A stretch of DNA of 64,000 nucleotides from Antennarius striatus. Its lineage: Eukaryota; Chordata; Actinopteri; Lophiiformes; Antennariidae. Each line of letters starts with the position of its first letter. Positions within the stretch are counted from its first letter, which is position 1. The notes beneath the pieces are model-generated. The model was not told the DNA's origin. It did no database searches and saw nothing but the letters and a program-made list of their open reading frames with translations. The stretch lies in the NCBI RefSeq assembly GCF_040054535.1, contig NC_090798.1, forward strand, positions 1,492,501-1,556,500, written 5' to 3'. Shown piece by piece: positions 23,701-35,314 of this stretch. A program made the translations under genes and the position numbers.

Positions 23701-24643
23701 CTACACAACAGACTTTTACGAAACACTACTCATGTACCGGGTGCAGTTTCTCAAAAAGATGGAGGTTTAAACATGAAAAAGTAAGACATCAGTAATCAAT
23801 CAATAAACCATATGAGACTAACGTATGATCAGGTTAAGTGTGCATTTAATACAAACTATAAAATGTCAATTCAATCTTCAGGATCATGGATAAGAACTGA
23901 TCACATGAACATGGCAAGAAGATTTAGCTTCATGCTAACGATCTGTAAAACGTAACATTAACACCCCATAGATTCAGGTTTCATGTGTCAGAATAACTCA
24001 GCAGATGTCAGACTTCATGCGGCCTTTTCGTCTTTCCTGTTAGTGTGAAAGGGTTGTTGTGGGGCTAGCGTAGGGGCTAGCGTGGGGGGGGGGGGGTCGC
24101 GTTATGTTTCCTCCTTCAAAAGTAAATGTGTAAGTATCATTTGGTGATTCACTTTCATCGTCATTATCTGCTTATCTAAGGTAATGACTTCACACAAAGT
24201 ACTTAATATGTTTTTCTGTGAGTACGAAAAGGATTTTCTATGGCGTTAATATCAAGATTGTCACTCCATGTAAGCTAGCTCCGGGGGACCGCATGGCTGC
24301 GCGGCTGTAAGCTAGGTGCTGTTCTGACTGTGTGAGTGATGCTGGGTGTGTTCAGTGTGAGTTTGCCTGCATATACAGTATAGATACATTTTCTTTTTAG
24401 TTTCAGATCAGGTTGAAAGTTTGAGCAGCAATGTAAACGATAGGCTGTTTTCCTGCTTATTTGTCTTTCCTATAGGAGGGCGTGGCAGCCGGCTGCAGAG
24501 AGATCAGCTTCATTGTGATTCATTGGAACAAACCAGCCTTTGGGTTTTATTTCAGCCAAGGTTGCCAAGATATGACGATTGAAAAGGGATACCACCTAGT
24601 GTCCTGCAGCGGAGCTGCAATGGAGCGCCTGGGCCGGTCCTAA
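20787..24643 (+). CDS. sat2: SSAT/SAT2-like GNAT acetyltransferase, copy A (167 codons, six exons)
   Basis: Acetyl-CoA-dependent N-acetyltransferase of the spermidine/spermine (SSAT, SAT2/thialysine) family, cytosolic. Exons: 20787-20849, 20956-21001, 21150-21233, 21552-21653, 21765-21805, 24476-24643, all GT-AG and in phase. N-terminus [20 protein letters not shown] is the first beta strand-helix of [22 protein letters not shown] carries the R-x-x-G-x-G acetyl-CoA loop, and [15 protein letters not shown] keeps the Trp-Asn and the Tyr that aligns with the catalytic Tyr of human SSAT1. In human SSAT1 the strand before the CoA loop reads YLEDFFVM; here it is SLENLYVM, keeping Glu but not Asp. 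Intron 5 is swollen to 2.67 kb by a LINE (21846-23642). It is the most divergent intact copy. Adjacent tnfsf12 and chd3 support a SAT2 relationship (human 17p13). Confidence 0.85.
21846..23642 (-). mobile_element. Rex3-like (RTE clade) LINE, internally deleted, in intron 5 of copy A
   Basis: Minus-strand non-LTR retrotransposon flanked by a perfect 14-bp target duplication GTAGATGTTGTTCC (21832-21845 and 23643-23656). Fragments in order: 5' leader; apurinic-type endonuclease ([35 protein letters not shown]; about 23270-22535); a jump into the reverse transcriptase ([13 protein letters not shown]; about 22535-22300); a second jump after [10 protein letters not shown] to the C-terminal [20 protein letters not shown] (about 22070-21890); and a GGAT-type 3' tail at 21846. 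The plus strand at 22356 reads like the Rex3 RT primer site that I remember (GGGCAGCCCTG). Two internal deletions plus frame damage make it non-autonomous. A Rex3 full-length element is about 3 kb or more. Confidence 0.85.
23680..23718. repeat. Perfect 16-bp inverted repeat (hairpin), 7-nt loop
   Basis: Arms TAAAAGTCTGTTGTGT (23680-23695) and its exact complement (23703-23718) are separated by GTCTACT. The hairpin lies 24 bp beyond the LINE target duplication in intron 5 of copy A. Function unknown. Confidence 0.8.
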
Positions 24644-24669
24644 ACCAGTAGACTGTGTGATGTCACTGT

Positions 24670-24960
24670 CTAGCTGGAGTCATGAATTTGGGGAATTTCT
24701 TTGACAAGTTTTTACGTAGAACGATGTGTCATTCCAAAGTTTAAAGAGTTCATGAATCTTAAAATATTCTCACTTCCTCAGATTTAGCACTCAGCTGTTT
24801 GGGGACTTTTCAACATGAATTAAAGGATCTGATAATGAAGTCATTTTTATTTCTGGTGCTGTACTTTAGTTTGATGACGAATCCACAACGTGAGTCATGA
24901 AGGGACGTTTTTACTAAACATAATGATCCGATTCCAGATTGAGTCTGATTACATTCAGTG
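24670..24960. repeat. Downstream flank shared by acetyltransferase units (copy A)
   Basis: Homologous to 18040-18350, 28500-28760 and, in part, 33140-33245. It marks the distal part of the duplicated unit. Confidence 0.7.
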
Positions 24961-25794
24961 GCTTCAGATGTGAGACTCATTTAAACCAACTTCAAAGCCA
25001 AAAAATATAAGATATGAAGGCTGTGCATAAATTACCACTACACACACACTAAGGGGAGTGTGAGCTGAAGTGTTGGACCCTGACCACCAATAGTTCCACC
25101 ATCCGGACCCTCACGCCATCATCGGTCCAGTAGAACTCCTGCAAAATAAAACACATTTCAAAACATGTTAAAATCCAGCATGAAAGCTGCACCAGTCCGG
25201 TATAATTCTCTTTGGGAAGGTAAAACCAAGCCCAGACATGGCTAAAAGTGACCATTTAATGTGAAAAAATAATACAGGATTAAATAAAATAAAACCTGTC
25301 TATAATGTAAGAAAATAAGTTAAATAGTTGGATAAACAAATTGAATAATTTCCCTTTTGGATTGTTAAAGCATTCATTAAAGTATTAAGCTATTCATTAA
25401 ATAAATAAGAACTCTGTCGTATAAAACTAATTCGCACACACAAAAAACATATTGGACTTTTATTTCCTCTGAAACAAAAACGTTTACAGGAATCCACCTG
25501 TAGCTGCAGGACGGAAACCACAGAACAAAAACTAATGTGTGACAAAAAATAAAACCCAGATGAATACACAAACTTTAACATATCAAAATACACAGTTTAC
25601 CACAGACCGAGTATCAGCCAAAGAGAGAGGGCCCCTACCTGAACCCCGTCTGCCAGCTGATACCAGTTCCTGCTGATTGGTGGGGAGGGAGGGGACCGCT
25701 ACCAAACTCTACGGTGGCTCAGGAGGGACATTCACTACCACTCACAATAATCTCCTGACGTCAGCGCTCAGTTTTAATTCTGATTTATTAGAGA

Positions 25795-26115
25795 TTGTTG
25801 CTCCAGAGCGCCCTCTGCTGGAGGCGAGGAACAGGAGAACCACTAACTGCTCTGAGTTTGACGTCACGGAATATAGAATCCTACTATGGTGAAGGAAGAA
25901 CCCGCCCTACTCTGCCTCTGATTGGGTAGATTATTTTAAAACTGGGGACGTCATTTCGGTGTGTGCGAATCAGAGAAAGAGTAGAGCGGGATATGGCGTC
26001 GTCATAGTACCTTACGTAAATTCACTTCCGCGCGTCATGACAGACGTATCGGAAGTGTAAAGAATTACGTCATGACGCACAAATTGCCTGATACAGTTTG
26101 CGTGGATCTTTATTT
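25795..26115 (+). promoter_or_regulatory. Acetyltransferase-unit promoter module (upstream of copy B), CTCF- and CRE-like sites
   Basis: Contains AGCGCCCTCTGCTGG (25807-25821; complement matches the CTCF core), TTTGACGTCACGG (CRE-like), a CTCTGATTGG CCAAT-type box, GGGGACGTCAT, a CACTTCCG ETS-like site and TTACGTCATGACGCAC. Near-copies stand at 18640, 31885 and 35315, always between gene units, so the module was duplicated with the genes. The promoter role is inferred from position and motif density. Confidence 0.5.
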
Positions 26116-26195
26116 ATTAATAGATAACGTCAACATTTACATAATGTGGAATCAGTTCATTCATTCAGTTAATTTTACATTGTAACAAAAAAAAA

Positions 26196-26196
<1 letters not shown>

Positions 26197-26279
<83 letters not shown>
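26197..26279. repeat. (TG)n microsatellite
   Basis: About 41 uninterrupted TG units between the promoter module and exon 1 of copy B. A shorter (TG)n occupies the equivalent position upstream of the D unit (32415-32460), so the repeat belongs to the duplicated unit. Confidence 0.95.
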
Positions 26280-26280
<1 letters not shown>

Positions 26281-26742
26281 TTGGGGGGCACGGCCTGACA
26301 CACCCCACTGGATTTGTTTTTGCTCCAGCTGCTGCTTTTACCTTGAGATTCCATTTCCTGCAAAAAATAAATAAAAGATTGACGTCATTTTGATCTCATT
26401 ACATATCATCTCTGTTCTTCATCCCTTCCTGTTCTGTCCTGCATTTGGCAAAGTTCACAGAAGCTGTCAATTTATTGGTTGAAATGTACGCAAATATACA
26501 AAAACATTAAAGTTGGAGCAGGGAGTGGAGTGACCCAGTAAAAGTTTGCAGCGAAAACTGCGGAGCATGTAATTATTGGCTGGTAAACAGTAGTCAGTAA
26601 ACTCCATAGAGATCCTCAGGTCATCCCAGACTCAGATGTCACTCAGCCTGTTTCTCTCTGCTGTCCTTTCAGTCGTCTTTCATTCCACATCCATCAGGAC
26701 TCGACCGGAGAATCTCCACAGCGACGTCTTCCAGGTTTAACA

Positions 26743-27932
26743 ATGGAGTTCTCTATCCGTCCAGCCACCCGGGACGACTGCAAGGACCTGGCCCGGATGC
26801 TCAGGGTGTGTGAACCCAGCATCCTTACAGGCTGTCCATACATCATCAGAACCAATTTGAGCTTAAGAAGTGTGTTTTTTTTAATTTTATGTGTGTTTAA
26901 CAGGAACTGGGAGAACATCATGGGAAGACAGATTTCATAACGCAGACAGGTGGAGTTACACTGGACTTTTTAAGATATTTTTTTAGATTTGATTTACCTC
27001 CATATGCAGTGAAATTCATGAACGGTTCCAGAACACAGAGGCTGATAAATAGAGATAATAAATAACAAATGGAGTTCTTATCGTTGTTTTCTTTTATTCT
27101 ACATCCAGACTTGGAGCAGGATGGCTTCAGGGAGAACCCTTTCTTCCATGCATTCATTGCTGAGGTGCCAGAACAACATAAAAGCAAAGACGGTGAGTGG
27201 AACATTTCATACTAGAAGTAGTAATATAATCTGTTACTATAATGAAAACCCAGCAGATTAGTTATTAATTCTGCACTCACTCCACATACTCGCTTTCAGG
27301 ATACACAAAGATCGGCCTTGCATTTTACATCTTCTCCTACTCCATGACGACCAGCAGAACCATCTGTTTGCAAATGCTGTACGTGATGGATGAGTTCAGA
27401 GGTACAGAACAAAGTCTCAAAGATAGACCTCCCATCTCTATTTCATGATCTCAATGTGGAGACTTAAGTCATCATTAATAAGGTTATATATTATATTTAA
27501 TGCGTGTTGTCTGTCTCTCAGGGAAGGGTGTTGGTAAAGCGCTTTTCAAGAAAGTCACACAGGTGAGTAGAACAGCAGGCTGTTGTTTCATGTCTTACAG
27601 TTTAGAATGTAAATGATGTTGATGTTGCCTTCAGGGTGTTTTCTCTCAACATATACAGCTGCCTCCATTTAATACTTATTTAATACTGTGAAACTTTTCG
27701 TCTGCTAATCGGCATTCATGAAACAGCACTGATACGTCTTTCTTCTTATTCGTCTGTCCCGCAGGAGGGCGTGGCAGCCCGGTGCAAACTGCTACACTTC
27801 AAAGTTGCTTATTGGAACAAACCAGCTTTAGGTTTTTATGTCAGTCAGGGTTGTCACGATATCACCACTGAGAGGGGAATTCACTTAATGTCCCTCACGA
27901 GACATGCAATGGAGCGCCTGGGCCAGTCCTAA
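26743..27932 (+). CDS. sat2: SSAT/SAT2-like GNAT acetyltransferase, copy B (167 codons)
   Basis: Same six-exon design: 26743-26805, 26904-26949, 27109-27192, 27300-27401, 27522-27562, 27765-27932; no breaks. Exon 1 encodes exactly the same 21 residues as copy A. Exon 2 is unusual (ELGEHHGKTDFITQT), and exon 4 reads [20 protein letters not shown], with Gln-Met where SSAT1 has Glu-Asp. The acetyl-CoA loop [15 protein letters not shown] and the FYVSQGC tyrosine are present. The last exon has its own wording (ARCKLLHFKVAYWNKPAL). AATAAA at 28002-28007 is a likely poly(A) signal. It is the second most divergent intact copy; substrate is not predictable. Confidence 0.83.
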
Positions 27933-28001
27933 GCCAAGACCAACGGGATACGTAGTGTTATGATGATTACTGTAATTTAGTTTATTTAGATGTTATCTTC
28001 C

Positions 28002-28007
28002 AATAAA
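28002..28007 (+). terminator. Poly(A) signal of acetyltransferase copy B
   Basis: AATAAA, 70 nt after the copy B stop codon. Confidence 0.6.
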
Positions 28008-28229
28008 TCAGTCGACCCGTTTATCTTTATCTAACATTCATCTGCTTGATCAGACGTTTAATAGAAAACACAACATCGACTTGTTTCATCATTCAGAGAC
28101 TTAAAAATCAGAGTAAATTATGTGTGATTATCAAACATGAAGATCCACTTACTACAAAAATGTAAAACATATTTGTTAGTATATTGAGATTATAAAGTAT
28201 GTAGAGTTTACATTGAAGTATCTTGCATA

Positions 28230-28490
28230 AAATCATGAAATGGAGCTGGATAAAGCAGTCAAGGAGGTAGCACATTTCCTCGTGTCGGGGTATTTTCCTG
28301 AGTAAGTTCCAGAGCTGTCCATGAGCTCTGGACTTCAGCTGAATGTTGGTTTGTGGTGTCAACATCTCATCTTCCATACCAGAAGAGTTCAGGTGAAAAA
28401 GTCCTTCAATTCCTGATGCGACTGAATCGACCTCAGCATCTTCCAGAAAAAGGATAGCTCATGACTGGCTCAAGCAAAAAAAAGTCTTGA
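28230..28490 (-). repeat. Unit flank segment, inverted relative to 35640-35880
   Basis: Reverse complement matches 35640-35880 (shared phrases include AGACTGGCTCAAGC-type, GTCCAGAGCTC, TTCAGCTGAA and the A8 run before GTCTTGAAAGTGTTT). It is the 3' flank carried by copy B and, in the opposite direction, by copy F. Confidence 0.6.
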
Positions 28491-28909
28491 AAGTGTTTGT
28501 TTTTTATGTAGAACGATGTGTCATTCCAAAGTTCAAAGAGTTCATGAAACTCAAGATATTCTCACTTCCTCAGATTTAGCACTCAGCTGTTTGGGGACTT
28601 TTCAACATGAATGAAAGGATCTTATAATGAAGTCATTTTTTACTTCTGGTGCTGTACTTCAGTTTGATGACGAATCCACAACGTGAGTCATGAAGGGACG
28701 TTTTTAGTAAACATGATGATCTGATTCCAGATTGAGTCTGATTACATTCAGTGGCTTCAGATGTGAGACTCATTTAAACCAACTTCTAGGCCACAAATAT
28801 AAAATGTGAAGGCTGTGCATAAATTACCATAACACACACACTAAGGGGGAGTGTGGAGCTGGGATGAGGGTCCCTGACCACCAATAGTTCCACCGTCCGG
28901 ACCCTCACA

Positions 28910-29634
28910 GTATGAAACTTCTTCTGCTTGGCTTAATTATTGTAATCAACATACTGAAAATTGTTTATCTCACATTTTTTCAACCCCCCCCTGCATATAT
29001 ATAAAAGGGGAGGGACAAAACGTATTAATGATTCTCTGCATGGGTGTCCTACCAACATTACACTCTGTCAGACAGACCTTTACAAAATGAGCAGCAGAAG
29101 TAGAAAGGTGACAGTCCAGGAGCCTGTGGAAGTCATCCTTGATTGTGACTGTGAAATATAGGAGGATTTGTTTGAAGACGAAAACTATTGATTGTAATGA
29201 TTTTGAACCAGAAAAGGGAATTGATATTCCTATTCCTCCAACCAGACATTTATGTCAAAAAAATGCTGAAATACAGTGGTCTTCATCCCCAAACATGCTT
29301 CAGGCTAAACGTCTGCAGAAACATAATAAAGGCAGTGACTTGTGTGACAGACGTCAAGTCAGCTTTTGAGCGGGTTATGCCTAATTCCATACAGTAAATC
29401 ATTCTAGGAATGACTAATCTAGAGGGGCGGTGTGTGTTGGGGAGGAGTGGAAGGAGCTGGACAAAACACATTTAGATGCACATCTGTGGCTCCTCGTCCT
29501 GACTGGGGTCTAGAAGTCAAAGGGCAAATCAACAGCCAGCCTGTTGGATACAGACACAGGCAGGGGTATATTTTGAGCCACAGTGAGGGAGATCCAGGAG
29601 AGGACTGCACCTAGTACAACAGTGCCTGAGGTCA

Positions 29635-29688
<54 letters not shown>

Positions 29689-30110
29689 TCATATTGCTAT
29701 TGCTTGTTCGTTTTTTATTTATTTCTGTTTCATACATACATATGCATACATATTTGTATACATATACATGTATGTCATGCAAAATCTAACTGTTGTGCTT
29801 CAATGTTAAACGTTCAATATGAATCTTGTGTTTTATATGTTGGTCTTTCAAAAGTAATCATGTTTTCCATAAAAAATTGTTTCACCACAAGTGAATTATC
29901 CTCATTAAACCATTACCTGAGAGAGGTAAGGAACAACACTGTGCTAAATGTCAATAGAATAATTAGTAATGGAGTTAGTAATGACATATTAACAATACTT
30001 GTAGGGATTTGAATAAATAAACAAGTTTTGGATAAATAAACATCCGCTGGGTCAAATTGACCCGGAACATCAATGTCGTTTGTGACAGAAGGACTATTTA
30101 ATTTATAAAA
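28910..30110 (+). mobile_element. piggyBac-like DNA transposon remnant
   Basis: Interrupts the unit flank exactly after ACCCTCAC (compare 25110 in unit A), with flank homology resuming near 30240. Inside is a decayed N-terminal transposase-like frame from 29087 (MSSRSRKVTVQEPVEVI) with acidic continuation in neighbouring frames (DCNDFEPEKGIDIPIPPTRH). Near the right end is the palindrome GGGTCAAATTGACCC (30049-30063) followed by GGAACATCAATGTCG, wording I associate with fish piggyBac ends. TTAA words flank both sides (about 28932 and 30098-30101), but exact ends are uncertain. The catalytic domain is missing. Confidence 0.55.
29636..29690. repeat. (TA)n(TG)n compound microsatellite
   Basis: About 15 TA units directly followed by about 11 TG units, inside the piggyBac-like remnant. 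Confidence 0.95.
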
Positions 30111-30614
30111 GAAAAAAGGGAATTACAGAAACTACAAGGAAAAAACTGAACTAACAAATACATTTAAAAAAATGGAAGCAAAAAAAAAAAAAAAAAAAAG
30201 GAACAAAAAGTTAACGTGTGACAAAATATGTTCTAAGTGAGCACACACACGAACATTAACAGATAAACACACACAACTCACCACAGGAGTGTCGGTTAAA
30301 GAGAGGGCCTCAGCCTGAACCCGTCTGCCAGCTGATACCTGTTCCTGCTGATTGGTGGGGGGGGGCTGACAGCTAGCAGACTCTACGGTGGCTCAAGAAG
30401 GACATTCACTACCACTCACAATATGTCATTATATGACATCTCTGTGTGAAGATGATGATGGTGTGCAGGCTTTCTTCATCTCTTCCTGTTTTGACCTGCA
30501 TGAGGCAAAGTTCACATTTTTGTTTCTCTCTGCTGTCCTTTCAGTCGTCTTTCATTCCACATCCATCAGGACTCGACCGGAGAATCTCCACAGCGACGTC
30601 TTCCAGGTTTAACA

Positions 30615-31690
30615 ATGGAGTTCTCTATCCGTCCAGCCACCCGGGACGACTGCAAGGACCTGGCCCGGATGCTCAGGGTGTGTGAACCCAGCATCCTTAC
30701 AGGCTGTCCATACATCATCATCAGATATTGATAGGTCGATCAATGGAGTGTGTGTTTTTATGTTTAACAGGACCTGGCAGAATATTACAAGATTACAGAA
30801 TATGTGACACAGACAGGTGGATTTTTTATTCTCTTTCTTACATTTGATTTACCTCCTTCTGCAGTTCCATGAAATCTGACACAATAAATAGAGCAAATAA
30901 ATCAATAATCAATAATAAATGGAGCTCTTGTCAGTGTTTTCTTTTATTCTACATCCAGACTTGGAGCAGGACGGCTTCAGGGAGAACCCTTGTTTCCATG
31001 CATTCATTGCTGAGGTGCCAGAACAACATAAAAGCAAAGACGGTGAGCGTTCTGCCTTAGCGAGTAGTCATGTAATCTATTACTGTGATGAAGGCGCTAA
31101 GAAGAATAGGTTGTTAGGGTGTTAAATAGGTGATTCATTCTGGATTTTCTCCACACACTCCCTTTCAGGATACACAAAGATCGGCATTGTGTTTTACGTC
31201 TTCTCCTACTCCTTGATGTACAGCAGAAGCATCGTTTTGCAAATGTTGTACGTGATGGATGAGTTCAGAGGTACAGAACAAAGTCTGACCTCCCGTCTCT
31301 ACCTCATGATGTCAACATCAGACAGGTTGTGTATCGTCTTTAATACGTGGTGTCTGTCTCTCAGGGAAGGGTGTTGGTAAAGCACTTTTCAAGAAGGTCG
31401 CACAGGTGAGTGGAACAGCAGACTGTTTAATTTATTACAGTTTAAATGTAAATACCTATTAAATAATTTAAATCTCTCGCCTACCTCTGACACGTCTTCC
31501 TGCTGATTTGTCTGTCCCGCAGGAGGGCGTGGCCGCCGGCTGCAGACAGATGAGCTTCCAAATGCCTCATTGGAATAAATCAGCTTTGGGGTTTTATGTC
31601 AGTCAGGGTTGTCATGACGTCACGACTGAAAAGGGATACCACCTGATGTCCTGCAGCAGAGACGCAATGGAGCGCCTGGACCAGTCCTAA
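30615..31690 (+). CDS. sat2: SSAT/SAT2-like GNAT acetyltransferase, copy C (167 codons)
   Basis: Exons 30615-30677, 30771-30816, 30959-31042, 31169-31270, 31365-31405, 31523-31690, all in phase and open. Exon 2 DLAEYYKITEYVTQT; exon 3 [20 protein letters not shown], close to the SSAT1 block [20 protein letters not shown]; exon 4 ends [12 protein letters not shown]; CoA loop [15 protein letters not shown]; last exon MPHWNKSALGFYVSQGC. It is nearly identical to copy E through exons 3-5 including the introns. AATAAA at 31775-31780 follows the stop. The 5'UTR region (about 30542-30614) matches the other copies almost base for base and begins after a CTTTCAG acceptor-like site, so a non-coding first exon further upstream is likely. 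Confidence 0.85.
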
Positions 31691-31774
31691 ACCAACACTA
31701 GAGTCACACTTCAAGGTCACGACCTTCTCCGTCACGAGGTCGGCCAACAAAAACCATAAAATGAACTGCCACGG

Positions 31775-31780
31775 AATAAA
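31775..31780 (+). terminator. Poly(A) signal of acetyltransferase copy C
   Basis: AATAAA, 85 nt after the copy C stop codon. Confidence 0.6.
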
Positions 31781-31884
31781 ACACGACCATAATGTTCCAC
31801 ACAGGTGTTTGCATTTGAATTCATTCAGATTCATCAGAGCTCAGAGGCAGTCACTCCACCTGCTGCCCAGCCTCACGTCTGCTT

Positions 31885-32205
31885 AGACTGTTGCTCCAGA
31901 GCGCCCTCTGCTGGAGGCGGGTATCAAGACTCCACGGGCTGCTCTGACTCTGACGTCACGGAATATAGAATCCTACTATGATGAAGGAAGAACCCTCCCT
32001 ATTCTGCCTCTGATTGGGCAGATTATTTTAAAACTGGGGACGTCGACTGGGTATGAGCGAATCAGAGGAAGAGTAGAGCGGGTTGTGGCGTCGTCATAGT
32101 AGGTTGCGCAAATTCACTTCCGATACGTCATGACTGACGTATCGGAAGTGTACAGAATTACGTCATGACACACAAATTGCCTGGTACAGTTTGCGTGGAT
32201 CTTTT
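31885..32205 (+). promoter_or_regulatory. Acetyltransferase-unit promoter module (upstream of unit D)
   Basis: Second full copy of the module at 25795: AGCGCCCTCTGCTGG at 31900-31914, TCTGACGTCACGG, the CTGATTGGG box and ACTTCCGATACGTCATGAC. It now precedes only the broken unit D. Confidence 0.5.
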
Positions 32206-32410
32206 ATTTACATTTACATAATGTGGAATCAGTTCATTCATTCAGTTAATTTTATATTAAATTTATGACTTCAAACAAAATTATTTTTTATATGACTTGT
32301 TTTATGGCCTTTAAGTGAATCCATTAAACGTTGCCTGTTTTTAAATACTTTTTTTCTTTTAATTGTTGACAAATGAATGGATAAGTTCGCATTTGCTACG
32401 TGTTGTTGGT

Positions 32411-32414
<4 letters not shown>

Positions 32415-32460
<46 letters not shown>
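32415..32460. repeat. (TG)n microsatellite
   Basis: About 23 TG units, in the position equivalent to the (TG)n before copy B. Confidence 0.95.
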
Positions 32461-32463
<3 letters not shown>

Positions 32464-32725
32464 GGGGCGTGGCCTCACACTTCATTATGTTTGTTCAAAC
32501 TTTTGCTTCCAGTTGCTTTCACAAACAAATTAAATTTCTCACCAAAAAAAGAAGAAAAAAGACCATTTTAGTCATTACACGACATCCCTGTATGAAGGTG
32601 ATGAAGATGTGCAGGGATTCTTCATCCCTTCGTCTTCTGTCCTGCATTTGGCAAAGTTTACAAAAAAGTTGTCAGTTTATTTATAAAGAGTGAAGAAAAA
32701 AAGTGTGTGTTTTAATGTTTAACAG

Positions 32726-33138
32726 GAACTGGCAGAATATTACAAGATCACAGGATATGTGACACAGACAGGTGGAGTCACGCTGGACTTTTTACGATCT
32801 GTTTTCGACTTGATTTACCTGCATATGCAGTTCCATGTCCATCTGACACAGGCTGATAGAGCCAATATATAAATAATAAATGGAGATTTTATCAGTATTT
32901 CTTTTATTCTACATCCAGACTTGGAGCAGGACGGCTTCAGGGAGAACCCTTGTTTCCATGCATTCATTGCTGAGGTGCCAGAACAACATAAAAGCAAAGA
33001 CGGTGAGTGGAAAATTTCATACTAGAAGTAGTAACATAATCTATTACTGTGATGAAAACCCTCAGCAGTTAGGCTGATTCAATCCCCCGTGGGTATTTGG
33101 AACAAACCAGTCTTTGGGTTTTATGTCAGTCAGGGTTG
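32726..33138 (+). pseudogene. SSAT/SAT2-like acetyltransferase, copy D, truncated
   Basis: Exon 2 (32726-32771, ELAEYYKITGYVTQT) and exon 3 (32919-33002) are intact with good splice sites. Exon 1 is missing upstream, and exons 4 and 5 are deleted. Only a fragment of exon 6 (about 33097-33138, WNKPVFGFYVSQG) follows, then unit 3'-flank sequence from 33140. A deletion between intron 3 and exon 6 explains this. It cannot encode an acetyltransferase. Confidence 0.85.
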
Positions 33139-33685
33139 AATTGGTGATTTTTCAACATGCCTGCATAAAACAAGAATAAAAAGATATTAAAATGAAATTG
33201 TTATTTCTGGTGCTGAACTTCAGTTTGATGACATATCCACAACGTGCGGCCTGACACGCCCCATTGGATTTGCTTTTGCTCCAGCTGCTGCTTTTACTTT
33301 AAGATTCAAATTCCTGCAAAAAAAATAAAAGATTGACGTCATTTTGATCTCATTACATATCATCTCTGTTCTCCATCCCTTCCTGTTCTGGCCAAGCTCA
33401 CATAAATTGTCAGTTTATTGGTTGAAATGTACGCAAATATACAAAAACATTAAAGTTGGAGCAGGGAGTGGAGTGACCCAGTAAAAGTTTGCAGTGAAAA
33501 CTGCGGAGCATGTAATTATTGGCTGGTAAACAGAAGTCAGTAAACTTCATGGAGATCCTCAGGTCATCCCTGACTCAGATGTCACTCAGCCTGTTTCTCT
33601 CTGCTGTCCTTTCAGTCGTCTTTCATTCCACATCCATCAGGACTCGACCGGAGAATCTCCACAGCGACGTCTTCCAGGTTTAACA

Positions 33686-34778
33686 ATGGAGTTCTCTATC
33701 CGTCCAGCCACCCGGGACGACTGCAAGGACCTGGCCCGGATGGTCAGGGTGTGTGAGCAGGCTATTGACACATCATCATCAGATATTGATGAACCGTTTT
33801 GACATGCCGATCAATTGAGTGTGTGTTTTTATGTTTAACAGGACCTGGCAGAATGTAACAAGATTACAGAATATGTGACACAGACAGGTGGAGCCAGACT
33901 GGATTTTTTATTCTCTTTCTTACATTTGATTTACCTCCTTCTGCAGTTCCATGAAATCTGACACAATAAATAGAGCAAATAAATCAATAATCAATAATAA
34001 ATGGAGCTCTTGTCAGTGTTTTCTTTTATTCTACATCCAGACTTGGAGCAGGACGGCTTCAGGGAGAACCCTCGTTTCCATGCATTCATTGCTGAGGTGC
34101 CAGAACAACATAAAAGCAAAGACGGTGAGCGTTCTGCCTTAGCGAGTAGTCATGTAATCTATTACTGTGATGAAGGCGCTAAGAAGAATAGGTTGTTAGG
34201 GTGTTAAATAGGTGATTCATTCTGGATTTTCACCACACACTCCCTTTCAGGATACACAAAGATCGGCATTGTGTTTTACGTCTTCTCCTACTCCTTGATG
34301 TACAGCAGAAGCATCGTTTTGCAAATGTTGTACGTGATGGATGAGTTCAGAGGTACAGAACAAAGTCTGACCTCCCGTCTCTACTTCATGATGTCAACAT
34401 CAGACAGGTTGTGTATCGTCTTTAATACGTGGTGTCTGTCTCTCAGGGAAGGGTATTGGTAAAGCACTTTTCAAGAAGGTCGCACAGGTGAGTAGAACAG
34501 CAGACTGTTTAATTTATTACAGTTTAGAATGTAAATACCTATTAAATAAACGTCTCCTCTATTACTCAGCAGCGCTGATACGTCTTCCTGCTGATTTGTC
34601 TGTCCCTCAGGAGGGCGTGGCCGCCGGCTGCAGACAGCTAACCTTTACAATGTCTCATTGGAATAAATCAGCTTTAGGGTTTTATGTCAGTCAGGGTTGT
34701 CAAGATGACACGACTGAATTGGAGTACCACCTGATGTCCTGCAGCAGAGACGTGATGGAGCGCCTGGACCAGTCCTAA
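33686..34778 (+). CDS. sat2: SSAT/SAT2-like GNAT acetyltransferase, copy E (167 codons)
   Basis: Exons 33686-33748, 33842-33887, 34041-34124, 34251-34352, 34447-34487, 34611-34778; open throughout. Differences from copy C are few: Met-Val-Arg at the end of exon 1, DLAECNKITEYVTQT, ENPRFHAF in exon 3, RGKGIGKALF in exon 5 and LTFTMSHWNKSALGF plus QDDTTELEYHLM in exon 6. Introns 2-4 are almost identical to those of copy C, so this is a recent duplicate or gene-conversion partner. The Glu-Asp pair of SSAT1 is again Gln-Met. Confidence 0.85.
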
Positions 34779-35314
34779 ACCAACACTAGATTCACACGAT
34801 AAGGTCACGACCTTCTCCGTCACGAGTTCGGCCAAAAAAAAAGCACGAAATGAACGTCAATGGAATCAAATTTTAATATTTCACATCAGCGGAGAATATC
34901 TTTGAACTGATGTGATCATTTTTTAGAAACCAACAAGATATGTGGGCTCATGATGATTAATTTGGTTTGTTTAGACATTATCTTCCATTAATCAGTCGTT
35001 CTGTTATTAAATTGTTATCTAACATTCATCTGCTTGATCAGACATTTTTTTTAGCAAAACACAGCGTCTACTTGTTTCATCATTTAGGGACAAATCCATG
35101 TAAATTATTAATGATTATCCAGAATGAAGGTTGAATTTCAGGCTTCTTGTCATCACAGGTTGAGATTGTTTTGAAAGACGCTTAGAAATTATTAATTACT
35201 TTATTGTTCTCACTTTTTCAAAACTCCAGTTGTGTAACAGTGATTAAGGTGTTTGTATTTGATTTTATTTCATATGCGTCGGAGTCCTGCTGTCCAGCCT
35301 CAGGTGTGTGTAGA

